Source of the DNA: Chitinophagaceae bacterium
GTDB lineage: Bacteria > Bacteroidota > Bacteroidia > Chitinophagales > Chitinophagaceae
DNA length: 51,680 nucleotides
NCBI GenBank assembly: GCA_947452965.1
Contig: CANGEW010000014.1
Location: 1 to 51,680, forward strand
Direction: 5' to 3'
Each line of letters opens with the position of its first letter. Within the stretch, counting starts at the first letter, position 1. A program made the translations under genes and the position numbers. This document shows positions 1 through 9,639 of the stretch, one piece after another. The notes beneath the pieces were generated by a model. The model was not told where the DNA came from and searched no databases. It saw nothing but the letters and a program-made list of their open reading frames with translations.

Positions 1-1612
1 CAATATTTTGATGATTGAAAGAATAATTTAATTCTAAACTTCTTTTTTTGCTTAGAGGTTCAGTATATGAAAGTTTGACACTATAACTACTATTAGGATT
101 GTTTTGTTTTAATTGCTGTGTTTGTCTGTAATAATTACTGCCGCCGAATGGAGAAAAATTATCGGTAATATTATCATAGATTTCATCAGATAAACTCGTT
201 GAATTCCCGATATTGACACTAAATGAAATAAACCTTCCTCTTCTATGAAAACGATGATTATACAGCAAGCTGCCGCTTAGGTTCGGACTATTTGATGAAC
301 TAGTGTCGAACATAATACCCTTTGACAAAATTTTTTCATTCATCTTGGAATTAAAATCAGCATTATAATTTGAAAGAGTTTTATTATAACTTAAAGAAGG
401 ATTTATTTTTAAATAATTAGCTGAATCAATTTTATATTCCAGATTCAATGATACCCTATGATTATCGGTAAGTGCTCTAGTATTTGAATTTTGAAAATAA
501 TCATTAACGGATCGTTCACTAATGTTCTCCTGTAAAGATTCCTTTGATACGTCACTTTTTTTAGAAGAAAAACTATAACTCCCATATACATCTATTTTAC
601 TACCCCATTGATCTCTGTAGTTTACACCAACAGATGAAATTGTATTCAACCCATCATTATTTCCTAAATTTCCAATAACAGATCCAACGCCTGCTCCTCC
701 CCTTCCAATACCCATAGATCTGGCCATAGTATTCATCATATTACCCATTGAACCACCCATTGAACCAAAATTAAAAAGACTAGCATTGGTGTTGTTTACG
801 TTACTTATAAGTGAAATCTGTTGATTATTATTAAATTTATTAATAGACAATGATCCCAAATATCTTTGTTCAGTTCCTGCTCCAGCTGAAACGGTTCCAA
901 AATATCCTTTGTTTTTTTCTTTTTTAAGTTCGATATTCATGGTCTTTGTAGGATCCCCGTCTTTAATACCTGTAAATGCTGCCTGATCTCCATAATCATC
1001 AATGATCTGTATGCGCTCTACCATATCCGCATTTAATTCCCTTGTGGCGGTTGAAACATCCCCATTGAAAAATTCTTTTCCATTTACTTTTACTTTGGTA
1101 ACCTGTTTTCCTTGAGCCGTAACCGTTCCATCTTTGTCAACCTGTACTCCTGGAAGATTTTTTAATAATGACTCTACATTATCATTTTTTCGATACATGG
1201 TACTATCAACCTTGTAAGAAACCGTATCTTCTTTGATTTGTATTTTTTGTGACTCTAATGTAATATTTGACATCAACCCAGCACTTGGGTACATAACGAT
1301 ATCATCAATGATCACCTGATCTGTTTTATCTGAAAAATCAAATGATTTGATAATTTTTTGAAAACCAACATAGGTAATTTCAATCGTAAATGTTGAATGG
1401 GTAAGATTATTGAAAGAGAACAAACCATTTTCTTGTGAAATAGTTTTTAATGAATCTGATCGATCTGAGTAATGAAGCAAAATACTTGCATTAGACAACC
1501 CTAATCCATCTAGAGACTTCACTCTACCTCTAGCACTTTTCAATTGTTGAGAAAATAAACTATTGGATGATAAAAAAAAGATAAGAATCAAAAAACAGAC
1601 TTTATTATTCAT
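1..1612 (-). CDS. TonB-dependent outer-membrane receptor, C-terminus cut by window edge
   Basis: Reading from the ATG at 1612 gives an open frame of about 537 codons that leaves the window without a stop. It begins with a signal peptide ending near SLFSQQ. A carboxypeptidase-regulatory-like beta-sandwich follows (about residues 25-85), then a plug-like domain (about 140-240) with the segments LLKNLPGVQVD and KVNGKEFFNGD. Beta-barrel strands rich in Asn and Ser follow. This order matches the Bacteroidota 'outer membrane beta-barrel' branch of TonB receptors. A Gly/Met-rich low-complexity stretch lies at about residues 279-307. The protein should sit in the outer membrane and import a substrate I cannot name. 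No SusD-like partner is visible on the side inside the window. The next minus-strand gene upstream is lpxK, which ends 68 bases away. Confidence 0.85.
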   Translation of the reverse strand, partial: MNNKVCFLILIFFLSSNSLFSQQLKSARGRVKSLDGLGLSNASILLHYSDRSDSLKTISQENGLFSFNNLTHSTFTIEITYVGFQKIIKSFDFSDKTDQVIIDDIVMYPSAGLMSNITLESQKIQIKEDTVSYKVDSTMYRKNDNVESLLKNLPGVQVDKDGTVTAQGKQVTKVKVNGKEFFNGDVSTATRELNADMVERIQIIDDYGDQAAFTGIKDGDPTKTMNIELKKEKNKGYFGTVSAGAGTEQRYLGSLSINKFNNNQQISLISNVNNTNASLFNFGSMGGSMGNMMNTMARSMGIGRGGAGVGSVIGNLGNNDGLNTISSVGVNYRDQWGSKIDVYGSYSFSSKKSDVSKESLQENISERSVNDYFQNSNTRALTDNHRVSLNLEYKIDSANYLKINPSLSYNKTLSNYNADFNSKMNEKILSKGIMFDTSSSNSPNLSGSLLYNHRFHRRGRFISFSVNIGNSTSLSDEIYDNITDNFSPFGGSNYYRQTQQLKQNNPNSSYSVKLSYTEPLSKKRSLELNYSFNHQNI

Positions 1613-1680
1613 GATGATTTACATTGTAATGTTTCCCTAAAATGACGATGCAAATTGCTTTCTTTTAAGCTATGATATTG

Positions 1681-2757
1681 TTAATTATTTGCAAACATCA
1701 AAGAATGCTTATACTGATCTACATAATCAACGATTGTTTTATTAAAAAAAGCTTGTTGTTCAAACAAAAATTGATGCTGAATTGGGATCACATATATTGG
1801 ATATTCCAAGAGTTCATTTTTAAATTTAGATAAACGTACTGCATCTTTTTCTGTTGTAATGATAACTGCATGTTTTGAAGTCATTTTCTCAAATTCATTT
1901 TTGATTTCAATGAGATCATCCGAAGAAAAAATATGATGATCTTCATATTTCAACATATGATAGGCATGTACTTTCTTATTTAAAAACTGTTTCATTGCTG
2001 AAGGATTGGCAATGCCACATAACAATAGAACTTCATGATCATTTTCAAGTTCAATCTTCTTATTCAGATCAAAAAGATGGTATGGCTGCTGATATACAAT
2101 TTTTGTAAAGAATATTTTTTGATGAGAAGATAATTGTAATTCATTTTGAATTTTAATTCTTTCCTGTTCATTAAGAGTCTCCTTACACTTTGTTACGATG
2201 ATCACATCTGCTCTTTTACTACTCATTCTAATATCTCTTAAATCCCCTGCAGGAAACATTAAGTCTCTACTATAAAGATTATTATACTCTGTTAACAGTA
2301 TATTGAATCCTGGTCTCACAGAACGATGCTGAAAAGCATCATCCAAAATAATTACTTCTGTATTCGGACGTTGATGAAGAATTTGAGGTATTGCAATTAG
2401 TCTTTCTTCGCCTACTGCAACTGTTACTTCTGGAAATTTTTGAAAAAACTGCATAGGTTCATCCCCTATTTCCAATGCAGTAGTTTCAGCATTTGCAATA
2501 GCAAATCCCTTGGTCTTTCTCTTGTATCCTCTACTCAAAGTAGCTATTTGATATTTTGATTTCAATATGGAAATCAGGTACTCTGTCATAGGTGTTTTAC
2601 CTGTTCCTCCGACAGCTAGGTTTCCAACGCAGATAAGTGGGAAATTAAAAGATGCTGATTTTAGTACATTCCAATCGAATAATTTATTTCTAACAAATAT
2701 GATACACCAATATAGTATAGAAAATGGGAACAAGCAATATCTGAAGCTTCTAAGCAA
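1681..2757 (-). CDS. lpxK: Tetraacyldisaccharide 4'-kinase (lipid A synthesis)
   Basis: LpxK phosphorylates the 4' position of the lipid A disaccharide on the inner face of the cytoplasmic membrane. The 358-residue protein has an N-terminal hydrophobic segment (FRYCLFPFSILYW). A Walker A motif lies at residues 45-56 (GNLAVGGTGKTP), and a Walker B-like segment VIILDDAFQHR lies near 135-145. RGYKRKTKG and the GDEPMQ region are also typical of the family. The start is a TTG at 2757. No ATG occurs before the Walker A region, and the family N-terminus is complete from this TTG. It lies 12 bases after rsmD and is probably the last gene of the DUF3822-rsmD-lpxK operon. Its presence shows an LPS-type outer membrane. 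Confidence 0.93.
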   Translation of the reverse strand: MLRSFRYCLFPFSILYWCIIFVRNKLFDWNVLKSASFNFPLICVGNLAVGGTGKTPMTEYLISILKSKYQIATLSRGYKRKTKGFAIANAETTALEIGDEPMQFFQKFPEVTVAVGEERLIAIPQILHQRPNTEVIILDDAFQHRSVRPGFNILLTEYNNLYSRDLMFPAGDLRDIRMSSKRADVIIVTKCKETLNEQERIKIQNELQLSSHQKIFFTKIVYQQPYHLFDLNKKIELENDHEVLLLCGIANPSAMKQFLNKKVHAYHMLKYEDHHIFSSDDLIEIKNEFEKMTSKHAVIITTEKDAVRLSKFKNELLEYPIYVIPIQHQFLFEQQAFFNKTIVDYVDQYKHSLMFANN

Positions 2758-2769
2758 TTTTTATTTCTT

Positions 2770-3309
2770 TTAATCTTGAATAAATATAGAAAAAATGGTA
2801 GTCCCATAATTTCTTTCCGTTTTGTAATGAGGAAACTTTTTATAATCATTTCGAGGAGTATGTTCTAAAACAAACCAGCCCTTTTTATTCAAAAGTTTTT
2901 TTTCAAAAATCAATTTTGGTAACTCATCAATGGTTGTGAGTGCATAAGGAGGTCCTGCAAAAATGAAATCATACTGTTGTGAACACGTATTCATAAAAGA
3001 GAACACTTCCTGTTTGATAACTAAAAAATCATCAAACGCAAGTGCTGTTTTTGTTTTCTTAATAAATTCATACATGATGGGATCCTTTTCTACAATTGTT
3101 ACATCTTGCGCACCTCTGCTGGCTAGCTCGTAACTAATGCATCCAGTACCTCCAAACAAATCCAATGTTTTTAAAAGGGTTATATCTAGATTATTTTGAA
3201 TTATGTTGAACAACCCCTCTTTTGCAATATCCGTAGTAGGACGCGTATGCGGCATTTTCGTTGGCGGGGCAATTCTTCTACCCCCATGTGTACCACTAAT
3301 TATACGCAT
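2770..3309 (-). CDS. rsmD: 16S rRNA (guanine966-N2)-methyltransferase RsmD family
   Basis: A 179-residue member of the RsmD family, which methylates G966 of 16S rRNA using SAM. It opens with the family signature MRIISGTHGGRRI and has the RP-T-D-AKEGLFNII segment. The SAM-binding loop is DLFGGTGCISYELASRGA (about residues 50-67), and the acidic ribose-binding segment VEKDP follows. The catalytic motif IV, normally (N/D)PPY, reads AGPPYAL here, with Gly119 in place of the Asp or Asn. The codon is GGA, two changes away from either Asp codon, so a single base error does not explain it. The start ATG overlaps the end of the DUF3822 gene by 10 bases, which implies translational coupling. Family membership is secure; activity with the changed motif is an open question. 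Confidence 0.88.
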   Translation of the reverse strand: MRIISGTHGGRRIAPPTKMPHTRPTTDIAKEGLFNIIQNNLDITLLKTLDLFGGTGCISYELASRGAQDVTIVEKDPIMYEFIKKTKTALAFDDFLVIKQEVFSFMNTCSQQYDFIFAGPPYALTTIDELPKLIFEKKLLNKKGWFVLEHTPRNDYKKFPHYKTERNYGTTIFSIFIQD

Positions 3310-4115
3310 AACAACAATTCAATTAAATGTGTAAAAAAATGGATAGGTGATTCTTCCGAAACCATCAAAATACCTGAAGAATCTGCGGGAACTTTTAACG
3401 TAATACCTTTTACATAATTATATATTGATCTATACAAATTGGAATCTTCTACAATTAGACCACTGATTGTTAGAAATAAATCAGCTGGATTTATTTCTAA
3501 CTGCTTGCAACAATTTAAAATATGATACACTACATCTTCAGGTGAAGAATAATCAAAATACTGAAGCAGTTGAATTTGATTATTCTTACAAACAAACAGT
3601 CTAATAAAATTGGCGTAAACAACACAAGAAATAGTAGGTTCAATCGAATCCTCCGTCATTAATTTAGCGCCGGAATGGAAACAATTATTACAACCCAAAT
3701 CATTCATTACATACTCATTCATCAACACGGGGATTCGATAAATTATATCTATCTGACTATTTGTAATTTTTTCCTTTTTTAATGTAGTAGCTTCCACATC
3801 TCCAAAAACTAATGAAAGCATCGAATTACAAGAATCGGATTTTGAATAAATTTCAGGAACCAAAAGCATCTCTCTTGCATTATAACTAATCAAAATGCCT
3901 TTTGGTGACGCTTTTGTAATATTGTCCTCATGAATTAGTTTAAAATAATCTAAAATTGCCCTTTTTTTAGACAATTCATGAAAAGATATTCCTACAATTT
4001 TATTCGGTTCTTTATGATACCAAACAGAGAAAATACAAGTATCACTGATTTCGTATAACAAAAACAATGGCCTATCGACTTCAGGTGTTAATGGTATTTG
4101 AACAGTTGTTTTCAA
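3300..4115 (-). CDS. DUF3822 family protein
   Basis: A 271-residue soluble protein with no signal peptide or membrane segment. It resembles the DUF3822 family, which in Bacteroidota is commonly found directly upstream of rsmD, as here. Its biochemical role is unknown. It contains a Cys pair in the region NDLGCNNCFHSG and a second Cys-containing stretch ILNCCKQLEI, which could form a metal or redox site, but this is inference. The start is taken as TTG at 4115. An in-frame TAA lies just upstream, and the next in-frame ATG is far downstream. It is the first gene of a three-gene operon with rsmD and lpxK and is divergent from the MATE transporter. Confidence 0.75.
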   Translation of the reverse strand: MKTTVQIPLTPEVDRPLFLLYEISDTCIFSVWYHKEPNKIVGISFHELSKKRAILDYFKLIHEDNITKASPKGILISYNAREMLLVPEIYSKSDSCNSMLSLVFGDVEATTLKKEKITNSQIDIIYRIPVLMNEYVMNDLGCNNCFHSGAKLMTEDSIEPTISCVVYANFIRLFVCKNNQIQLLQYFDYSSPEDVVYHILNCCKQLEINPADLFLTISGLIVEDSNLYRSIYNYVKGITLKVPADSSGILMVSEESPIHFFTHLIELLLCV

Positions 4116-4160
4116 ATAAATAATTTAAGGTGGCAAAATAAGAATAATTTTGCTCACTTT

Positions 4161-5510
4161 ATGGAAAGAAATGAAACCTTTGACGATCTAAAAGTTCAAG
4201 TTGATAATAAGCAAATCCTATCTATCGCACTCCCTATCATTATGGCGATACTCATTCCTCAGCTGAATATGTTGGTGAATAGTATTTTTCTAGGGCATTT
4301 AGATAATGAAGCACTGGGAAACGCTGGCATTACAGGTGTTTTCTACCTGATTTTTGCCGTAGCTGGACATGGCATGAACAGCTCCATGCAATCTGTTTTT
4401 TCAGGATATGCAGGTGGAGGGAAGCCTGAATTCTTTAAAATTGTACTATGGCAAGGAATTCGAATATGCCTACAAATGGCTTTGTTTTTCATGCTATTTA
4501 CATGGATATTAGCCCCTTTCATATTACAAAAAGTTGCCAATGAAAGCTCTTACCCTGCCGAAATGAGTTTTTTACGTATAAGAATTTTAGGTCTGCCATT
4601 TTTGTATATGTTTCAAATGGGAAATGCTTTTCTCATTGCCTCACTAAATAGCCGTCTTTTATTAATAGGATTTATGATTGAAGCCCTTGTGAACGTTCTG
4701 TTGGATTATTTATTAATTTTTGGAAAATTAGGTTTCCCTGCAATGGGTTTTAATGGAGCAGCTTGGGCCTCTGTATTTTCTGAAATTATTGGTATGTTAA
4801 CTGTTTATGGTGTGATTGTGTTTTCTGGATTAAAATCAAAATTTAAATTATTTAGCAACCTCACCTATAGTAAAACTGTTACAAAACAAATCTATAAAGT
4901 TGCTGTACCGCTGGTATTTCAATTCATCATAAGTGTAACAACTTGGTTATTGTTTTTCCTGCTCATTGAAACTAAAGGTCCAACAGCCAAAGCTATTAGC
5001 AACACGATGAGAAATGTTTTCGGTCTGGCAGGTGTTTTTATTTGGGCATTTGCAGGCACGAGCAACACAATGGTATCCAATTTAATCGGTCAAAACCGAC
5101 ACAACATGGTAATCCCAGTTATTAAAAAAATATCCTATTGGAGTTTGGGCTTATCAAGTATCATTATCCTGATTTTAAATTTATTTCCTGAAAACTTTTT
5201 TCAATTATTTGGCCAAACTAATACCTTTTTACAAGATGGAATACCTGTCATTAGAGTGGTTTCAGCAGGTATATTATTTATGAGCGTTGCAAACATTTGG
5301 TTGAATGGACTTACCGGAACAGGAAAAACGAAGATTAATTTAATGATTGAAATTGTTGCGATTTCTTTATATTTAATTTACACATTTTATTTCATGAAGT
5401 TTCACTACATCTCATTAGCTGTAGCCTGGAGTAATGAATTCATTTATTGGTCAACTATTTTCATCATCGCTTTTCTCTATATGAAATCAGGGAAATGGGA
5501 AAAAAACTAA
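4161..5510 (+). CDS. MATE family multidrug/cation efflux transporter
   Basis: A 449-residue polytopic protein with about twelve hydrophobic segments in two homologous halves. The N-terminal segment IALPIIMAILIPQLNMLVNSIFLGHLDNEALG is the MATE signature region. Members export cationic drugs or metabolites using a Na+ or H+ gradient. The start is placed at the ATG at 4161 (MERNETFDD). An earlier in-frame ATG at 4098 would add 21 unrelated residues and overlap the divergent DUF3822 gene. A Bacteroidota -7-like box TAATTTTG lies at 4145-4152, so the transcript could begin only a few bases before the ATG. The HAD phosphatase gene follows after 6 bases and is probably co-transcribed. The substrate cannot be told from sequence. 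Confidence 0.9.
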   Translation: MERNETFDDLKVQVDNKQILSIALPIIMAILIPQLNMLVNSIFLGHLDNEALGNAGITGVFYLIFAVAGHGMNSSMQSVFSGYAGGGKPEFFKIVLWQGIRICLQMALFFMLFTWILAPFILQKVANESSYPAEMSFLRIRILGLPFLYMFQMGNAFLIASLNSRLLLIGFMIEALVNVLLDYLLIFGKLGFPAMGFNGAAWASVFSEIIGMLTVYGVIVFSGLKSKFKLFSNLTYSKTVTKQIYKVAVPLVFQFIISVTTWLLFFLLIETKGPTAKAISNTMRNVFGLAGVFIWAFAGTSNTMVSNLIGQNRHNMVIPVIKKISYWSLGLSSIIILILNLFPENFFQLFGQTNTFLQDGIPVIRVVSAGILFMSVANIWLNGLTGTGKTKINLMIEIVAISLYLIYTFYFMKFHYISLAVAWSNEFIYWSTIFIIAFLYMKSGKWEKN

Positions 5511-5516
5511 CGAATT

Positions 5517-6080
5517 ATGATCAAAATTCCGATTCAACAAATTGATTCAACTTGGACACTATTTCTGGATAGAGACGGAGTTATTAATTACGAAAAACAT
5601 CAGGACTACATACATACATGGGATGAATTCAAGTTTTATGAAGGTGTAACAGAAGCAATGAGTATTTATGCTAAAATTTTCGGCAAAATAATAGTGGTTA
5701 CCAATCAAAAAGGTGTAGGGAAAGGACTAACCAAGCTCGAAAACCTTAAGGAAATACATCAAAACATGACCCAAATTATAGAAACTAAAGGAGGAAAAAT
5801 TGATCGAATCTATTTTTGTCCAGATGTAGAAGAATCCAGCCCTAATCGAAAGCCCAATCCGGGTATGGGCTTAATGTCAAAACAAGATTTTCCCAGTATT
5901 GAATTTAATAAATCCATAATGATTGGCAACACGATAAGCGATATGGAATTTGGTAGAAATATCGGCGCTTACACCATATTTTTACCTACTACAAGACCTG
6001 AAGTTTCATTTGAAGACCCAAGAATTGATTTAGTTACAGATTCTTTACTCACTTTTTCAAATATGCTAATCAATCGTTAA
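5517..6080 (+). CDS. HAD-IIIA family phosphatase, GmhB/HisB-N-like
   Basis: A 187-residue HAD hydrolase. Motif I is FLDRDGVIN (nucleophile Asp18, general acid Asp20). Motif II is VVTNQKGVGKG (about 60-70). Motif III is the Lys of NRKPNPGMG (Lys112), and motif IV is MIGNTISDMEFG (Asp142). This layout is that of D,D-heptose-1,7-bisphosphate 7-phosphatase (GmhB) and the HisB N-terminal phosphatase. The zinc loop usual in that group (CxH...CxC before RKP) is not present: only Cys101 remains in CPDVEESSPNRKP. Heptose-phosphate processing for LPS is possible, but no other heptose gene is nearby, so the substrate stays open. It follows the MATE gene by 6 bases. Confidence 0.85.
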   Translation: MIKIPIQQIDSTWTLFLDRDGVINYEKHQDYIHTWDEFKFYEGVTEAMSIYAKIFGKIIVVTNQKGVGKGLTKLENLKEIHQNMTQIIETKGGKIDRIYFCPDVEESSPNRKPNPGMGLMSKQDFPSIEFNKSIMIGNTISDMEFGRNIGAYTIFLPTTRPEVSFEDPRIDLVTDSLLTFSNMLINR

Positions 6081-6180
6081 ACCCAATTATCCCGAATCGC
6101 TGAGTATCTGCTCTACTTTCTTTTTTATACCTTCATAAAGCAGATTCATACGTTACAAAAAATCTCTAAAAATCATACAA

Positions 6181-7119
6181 ATGAAACATTTTATTTTGAG
6201 TTTTCTTTTGATTCTTTTAAGTCATTGGGGCATAACTCAAAAAATAAATTCTGATGATGTAAAAAAAATTTACAAGATAGAAGATTCAATGAAAAGATAT
6301 GCTTTGAGCGTTTTACAAGATTCAATGTTACAAAACAGAATGACTTCAGATAGTACATTTACAAAGCAGTTGGTTCGTTGTTTAAAGACCAAAAATTCAT
6401 TTTATTACCCATTTGATTCACTCTATACTATTTCAAAACTGTATGCTCCAGATAGCAGCTTTAGGATTTTTACTTGGCAGATAAACATAAATCCAAACTT
6501 AATTATTCAACACGGAGCCATTCAATTACACACTGAAGATGGCACCCTAAAATTAATACCATTATTTGACAGATCAGATGCTATGCTTAATCTTGAGGAT
6601 ACAATTGTATCAAATGTAAATTGGATTGGCGCAATTTATTATAAAATCATAATGCATACTATACAAAATAACAATTTTTACACCTTAATCGGATTTGACG
6701 AAAATAATTCCGAGACAAATAAAAAAATTATTGAGGTCATGCATTTTGAAAATGGAAGACCCGTATTTGGTGGTAAATTCTTTACATTACCTAAAGAAGA
6801 AACCCAATCAAAATCGCCTGTTCGATTTATTATGGAATACAAAAAAGATGCCGGTGCAAAACTAAATTATGACAATGAATTAGAAATGATTATGAAAGAA
6901 CATCTGGTATCCAACACAAATGAGCCCTCTAAAAAATCAACACTTGTTGGAGATGGCGATTATGATGGATTTGTTTGGCGAAATCAAAAATGGAATTTTG
7001 TGTCAAAAATATTCACCCAAGCGACTCCTGAGGGCAATGTTCCTATACCCACGCCTATTAGAGATGAAAAAGGCACGATTGATGACACGAAATTAAAGGG
7101 TAGAGAAAAAGAGAATTAG
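6181..7119 (+). CDS. Conserved secreted protein of unknown function
   Basis: A 312-residue protein with a signal peptide (hydrophobic stretch ending near SHWGITQK). No domain name is recognised with confidence. The segments [10 protein letters not shown], the IQL-H-DG-LKLIPL pattern, [31 protein letters not shown] and the PVFGGKFF region look like an uncharacterised family widespread in Bacteroidota. An Asp/Gly-rich [13 protein letters not shown] segment precedes a short charged tail. It probably acts in the periplasm or at the cell surface. Its stop codon overlaps that of lepA by four bases (7116-7119, TTAG), so the two genes converge with no terminator between them. Confidence 0.75.
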   Translation: MKHFILSFLLILLSHWGITQKINSDDVKKIYKIEDSMKRYALSVLQDSMLQNRMTSDSTFTKQLVRCLKTKNSFYYPFDSLYTISKLYAPDSSFRIFTWQININPNLIIQHGAIQLHTEDGTLKLIPLFDRSDAMLNLEDTIVSNVNWIGAIYYKIIMHTIQNNNFYTLIGFDENNSETNKKIIEVMHFENGRPVFGGKFFTLPKEETQSKSPVRFIMEYKKDAGAKLNYDNELEMIMKEHLVSNTNEPSKKSTLVGDGDYDGFVWRNQKWNFVSKIFTQATPEGNVPIPTPIRDEKGTIDDTKLKGREKEN

Positions 7120-8933
7120 TCATCTAATTTCAAAACAGCTAAAAAGGCTTCTTGAGGAACTTCTACATTTCCAATTTGACGCATTCTTTTTTTACCTTCT
7201 TTTTGTTTTTCTAATAGTTTTCTTTTTCTACTGATATCGCCTCCATAACATTTGGCTGTTACATCTTTTCTCATCGCACTTATATTTTCTCGTGCGATCA
7301 CTTTTGCTCCAATGGCAGCTTGAATAGCAATTTGAAATTGCTGACGTGTAAGTAATTCTTTTAATTTTTCGCAAAGTTTTCTACCAAATTCTTGAGCCCT
7401 GCTTCTATGAATGAGCGCACTTAAGGCATCTACTTTTTCTCCATTTAATAATATATCCATTCTAACAATATCACTATCCCTAAAGCCGATTGGCTGATAA
7501 TCAAAAGAGGCATACCCTCTTGTTTGTGATTTTAGTTTATCATAAAAATCAAATACAATTTCTGTAAGGGGCATCTCAAATACTAATTCTACTCTGTCGG
7601 CAGTCAAATAACCCTGGTGAACAATGATACCACGTTTGCTGATACATAGTGTCATGATATTGCCAATATACTCAGGCTTGGTAATGATTTGGGCACGAAT
7701 GAATGGTTCTTCGATTCTGTCAGTTCTAGTGGGATCAGGTAACGTAGCTGGATTATGAACGTCTATTTTCTCTCCCTTGTTGGTATAGGCAATAAAACTA
7801 ACGTTTGGAACAGTTGTAATAACCGTTTGATTAAACTCTCTTTCTAATCTTTCCTGAATAATTTCCATGTGCAAAAGCCCTAGAAATCCACATCTAAAAC
7901 CAAAGCCTAACGCTTGTGAGGTCTCTAATTCAAAAGTTAGAGATGCGTCATTGAGTTGGAGTTTTTCCATACAATCTCGAAGCTCTTCAAATTTGTCAGT
8001 ATCCACAGGAAATATACCAGCAAATACCATGGGCTTTACTTCTTCAAACCCATCAATTCTTTCTAGTGTGGGATTTGCAACCGTTGTCAATGTGTCTCCA
8101 ACTTTTACTTCTTTGGCATTTTTAATACCAGTAATGATGTACCCCACATCGCCACAATTTACTTTGTCTTTTTTATCCAATGATAATTTTAAGATCCCTA
8201 CTTCATCCGCTTCGTATTCTTTATCGGTGCTGAAAAACTTTACTTTGTCACCTTTTTTGATGGAACCATTGAAAATTCTATAATAAACGATAATTCCTCT
8301 GAAACTATTGAAAACACTATCAAAAATTAACGCCTGTAAAGGTGCATTTGGATCTCCAACAGGTGCTGGAATTTTTTCACAAATCGCTTGTAAGATTTCA
8401 TCAATACCAATACCAGATTTTCCACTTGCTAACAATATATCTTCTTCTTTACATCCAATTAAGTCAATAATTTGATCTTTCACTTCTGGTATCATAGCCC
8501 CATCCATATCAATCTTGTTGATTACTGGAATGATTTCTAAGTCATTTTCTATGGCTAAATATAAATTACTAATGGTTTGCGCCTGAATACCCTGTGTAGC
8601 ATCAACCAATAATAAAGCTCCTTCGCATGCAGCAAGTGCTCTACTCACTTCATAGCTAAAATCAACGTGGCCGGGTGTATCAATCAAATTCAGTGTATAA
8701 ATACCCTCTTCAATTTTACTGTCTGCATTTTTCTTTTTATAAGGATAATTGATTTGAATGGCATGAGATTTAATAGTAATACCCTTTTCTCTTTCCAAAT
8801 CCATATCATCTAACACCTGAGCCTGCATATCTCTGTCACTGATGGTGTTAGTGGTTTGTAAAAGTCTATCTGCTAATGTACTTTTACCATGATCAATATG
8901 TGCTATAATACAGAAATTTCTAATATTCTTCAT
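7116..8933 (-). CDS. lepA: Elongation factor 4 (LepA), ribosome back-translocase GTPase
   Basis: A 605-residue translational GTPase of usual length. G1 is [13 protein letters not shown] near the N-terminus, the switch segment has [12 protein letters not shown]3 is DTPGHVDF, and G4 is NKIDM. The LepA-specific C-terminal domain holds [31 protein letters not shown] residues (here [19 protein letters not shown]) and ends in [14 protein letters not shown]. LepA associates with ribosomes and the membrane and affects initiation and elongation under stress. The ATG is at 8933. A TAnnTTTG box (TATTTTTG, 8965-8958) lies 25 bases upstream and may be its promoter. It appears to be a single-gene unit. Confidence 0.97.
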   Translation of the reverse strand: MKNIRNFCIIAHIDHGKSTLADRLLQTTNTISDRDMQAQVLDDMDLEREKGITIKSHAIQINYPYKKKNADSKIEEGIYTLNLIDTPGHVDFSYEVSRALAACEGALLLVDATQGIQAQTISNLYLAIENDLEIIPVINKIDMDGAMIPEVKDQIIDLIGCKEEDILLASGKSGIGIDEILQAICEKIPAPVGDPNAPLQALIFDSVFNSFRGIIVYYRIFNGSIKKGDKVKFFSTDKEYEADEVGILKLSLDKKDKVNCGDVGYIITGIKNAKEVKVGDTLTTVANPTLERIDGFEEVKPMVFAGIFPVDTDKFEELRDCMEKLQLNDASLTFELETSQALGFGFRCGFLGLLHMEIIQERLEREFNQTVITTVPNVSFIAYTNKGEKIDVHNPATLPDPTRTDRIEEPFIRAQIITKPEYIGNIMTLCISKRGIIVHQGYLTADRVELVFEMPLTEIVFDFYDKLKSQTRGYASFDYQPIGFRDSDIVRMDILLNGEKVDALSALIHRSRAQEFGRKLCEKLKELLTRQQFQIAIQAAIGAKVIARENISAMRKDVTAKCYGGDISRKRKLLEKQKEGKKRMRQIGNVEVPQEAFLAVLKLDD

Positions 8934-9077
8934 GTACGTCTTTATTCATTTAGACTACAAAAATAGCTTATTTTGATAGGAAAATGAAGGATTGTTTTAT
9001 CACTATTTTGTTCAGTGGGCTTGTGAGGAATGGTGGGTTGTAAAGTTTGTCACTCCCGTTCGATCAACCGCAATTAT

Positions 9078-9632
9078 TTACTCAAAAACTCGTATAATTT
9101 TTACGAATCGCTTGTAGAAATACTCACTCATATTTGAAACCATCACGCCCTTTCCCCCACCTGATGCAGCATGAATAAACTGAATACCTTTTTCATCCCG
9201 TTTGGTGATCAATCCCATATGTCCCACAACCCCAGCAGTAGGATCTATTCCTGTAAAAAGAATAATATCCCCGCGTTTGGAATGAATCGGTTTGATTTCT
9301 TTACCAGCATTTGTATAATTAACTGCCGTTCGTGGAACTTTTATATCAAAATGATTAAATACATACCACACAAAACCAGAACAATCAAAACCTTTGACTT
9401 TATCACAGCCCCCTAATTGATATTTGACTCCTTTAAGCGTTTCTGCAAAATCCACTAATTTATCCGGTGAAATATCTTTGGTGTAAATGGTAATTGGATC
9501 TACTTGTTCCTTAATGTGTATAAAACTTTTAAAATCAGATGGATTTGAATGAGTGGTGTTACTTAGTTTTTTTGTACTACTACAACTTGATAATAAAAAC
9601 AATAAAACAGTAACTGAAAAAAGTAATCTCAT
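9078..9632 (-). CDS. NlpC/P60 (C40) cell-wall hydrolase lipoprotein
   Basis: A 184-residue lipoprotein. The signal sequence ends in a lipobox LLSSC with Cys17 as the lipidation site. The C-terminal NlpC/P60 domain carries the catalytic Cys84 in GFDCSGFVWYVF, the His of GHMGLI, and a third polar residue, the His of FIHAASGG. Such enzymes cut peptide bonds in peptidoglycan stem peptides. The start is the ATG at 9632: a longer reading frame from 9764 would run deep into the flippase gene and destroy the signal peptide. It begins 7 bases after the flippase gene and is probably the last gene of the GlmU-like/tpiA/flippase operon. Confidence 0.92.
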   Translation of the reverse strand: MRLLFSVTVLLFLLSSCSSTKKLSNTTHSNPSDFKSFIHIKEQVDPITIYTKDISPDKLVDFAETLKGVKYQLGGCDKVKGFDCSGFVWYVFNHFDIKVPRTAVNYTNAGKEIKPIHSKRGDIILFTGIDPTAGVVGHMGLITKRDEKGIQFIHAASGGGKGVMVSNMSEYFYKRFVKIIRVFE

Positions 9633-9639
9633 GATTAAA

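Noticed and set aside
6106..6145. 7-bp inverted repeat ATCTGCT/AGCAGAT with a 26-base loop before the secreted-protein gene
   Set aside because: Loop too long and stem too short for a terminator or operator; likely chance.
7867..8283. 138-residue open frame on the plus strand inside lepA
   Set aside because: Shadow of lepA: low-complexity Ser/Phe composition and no recognisable domain.
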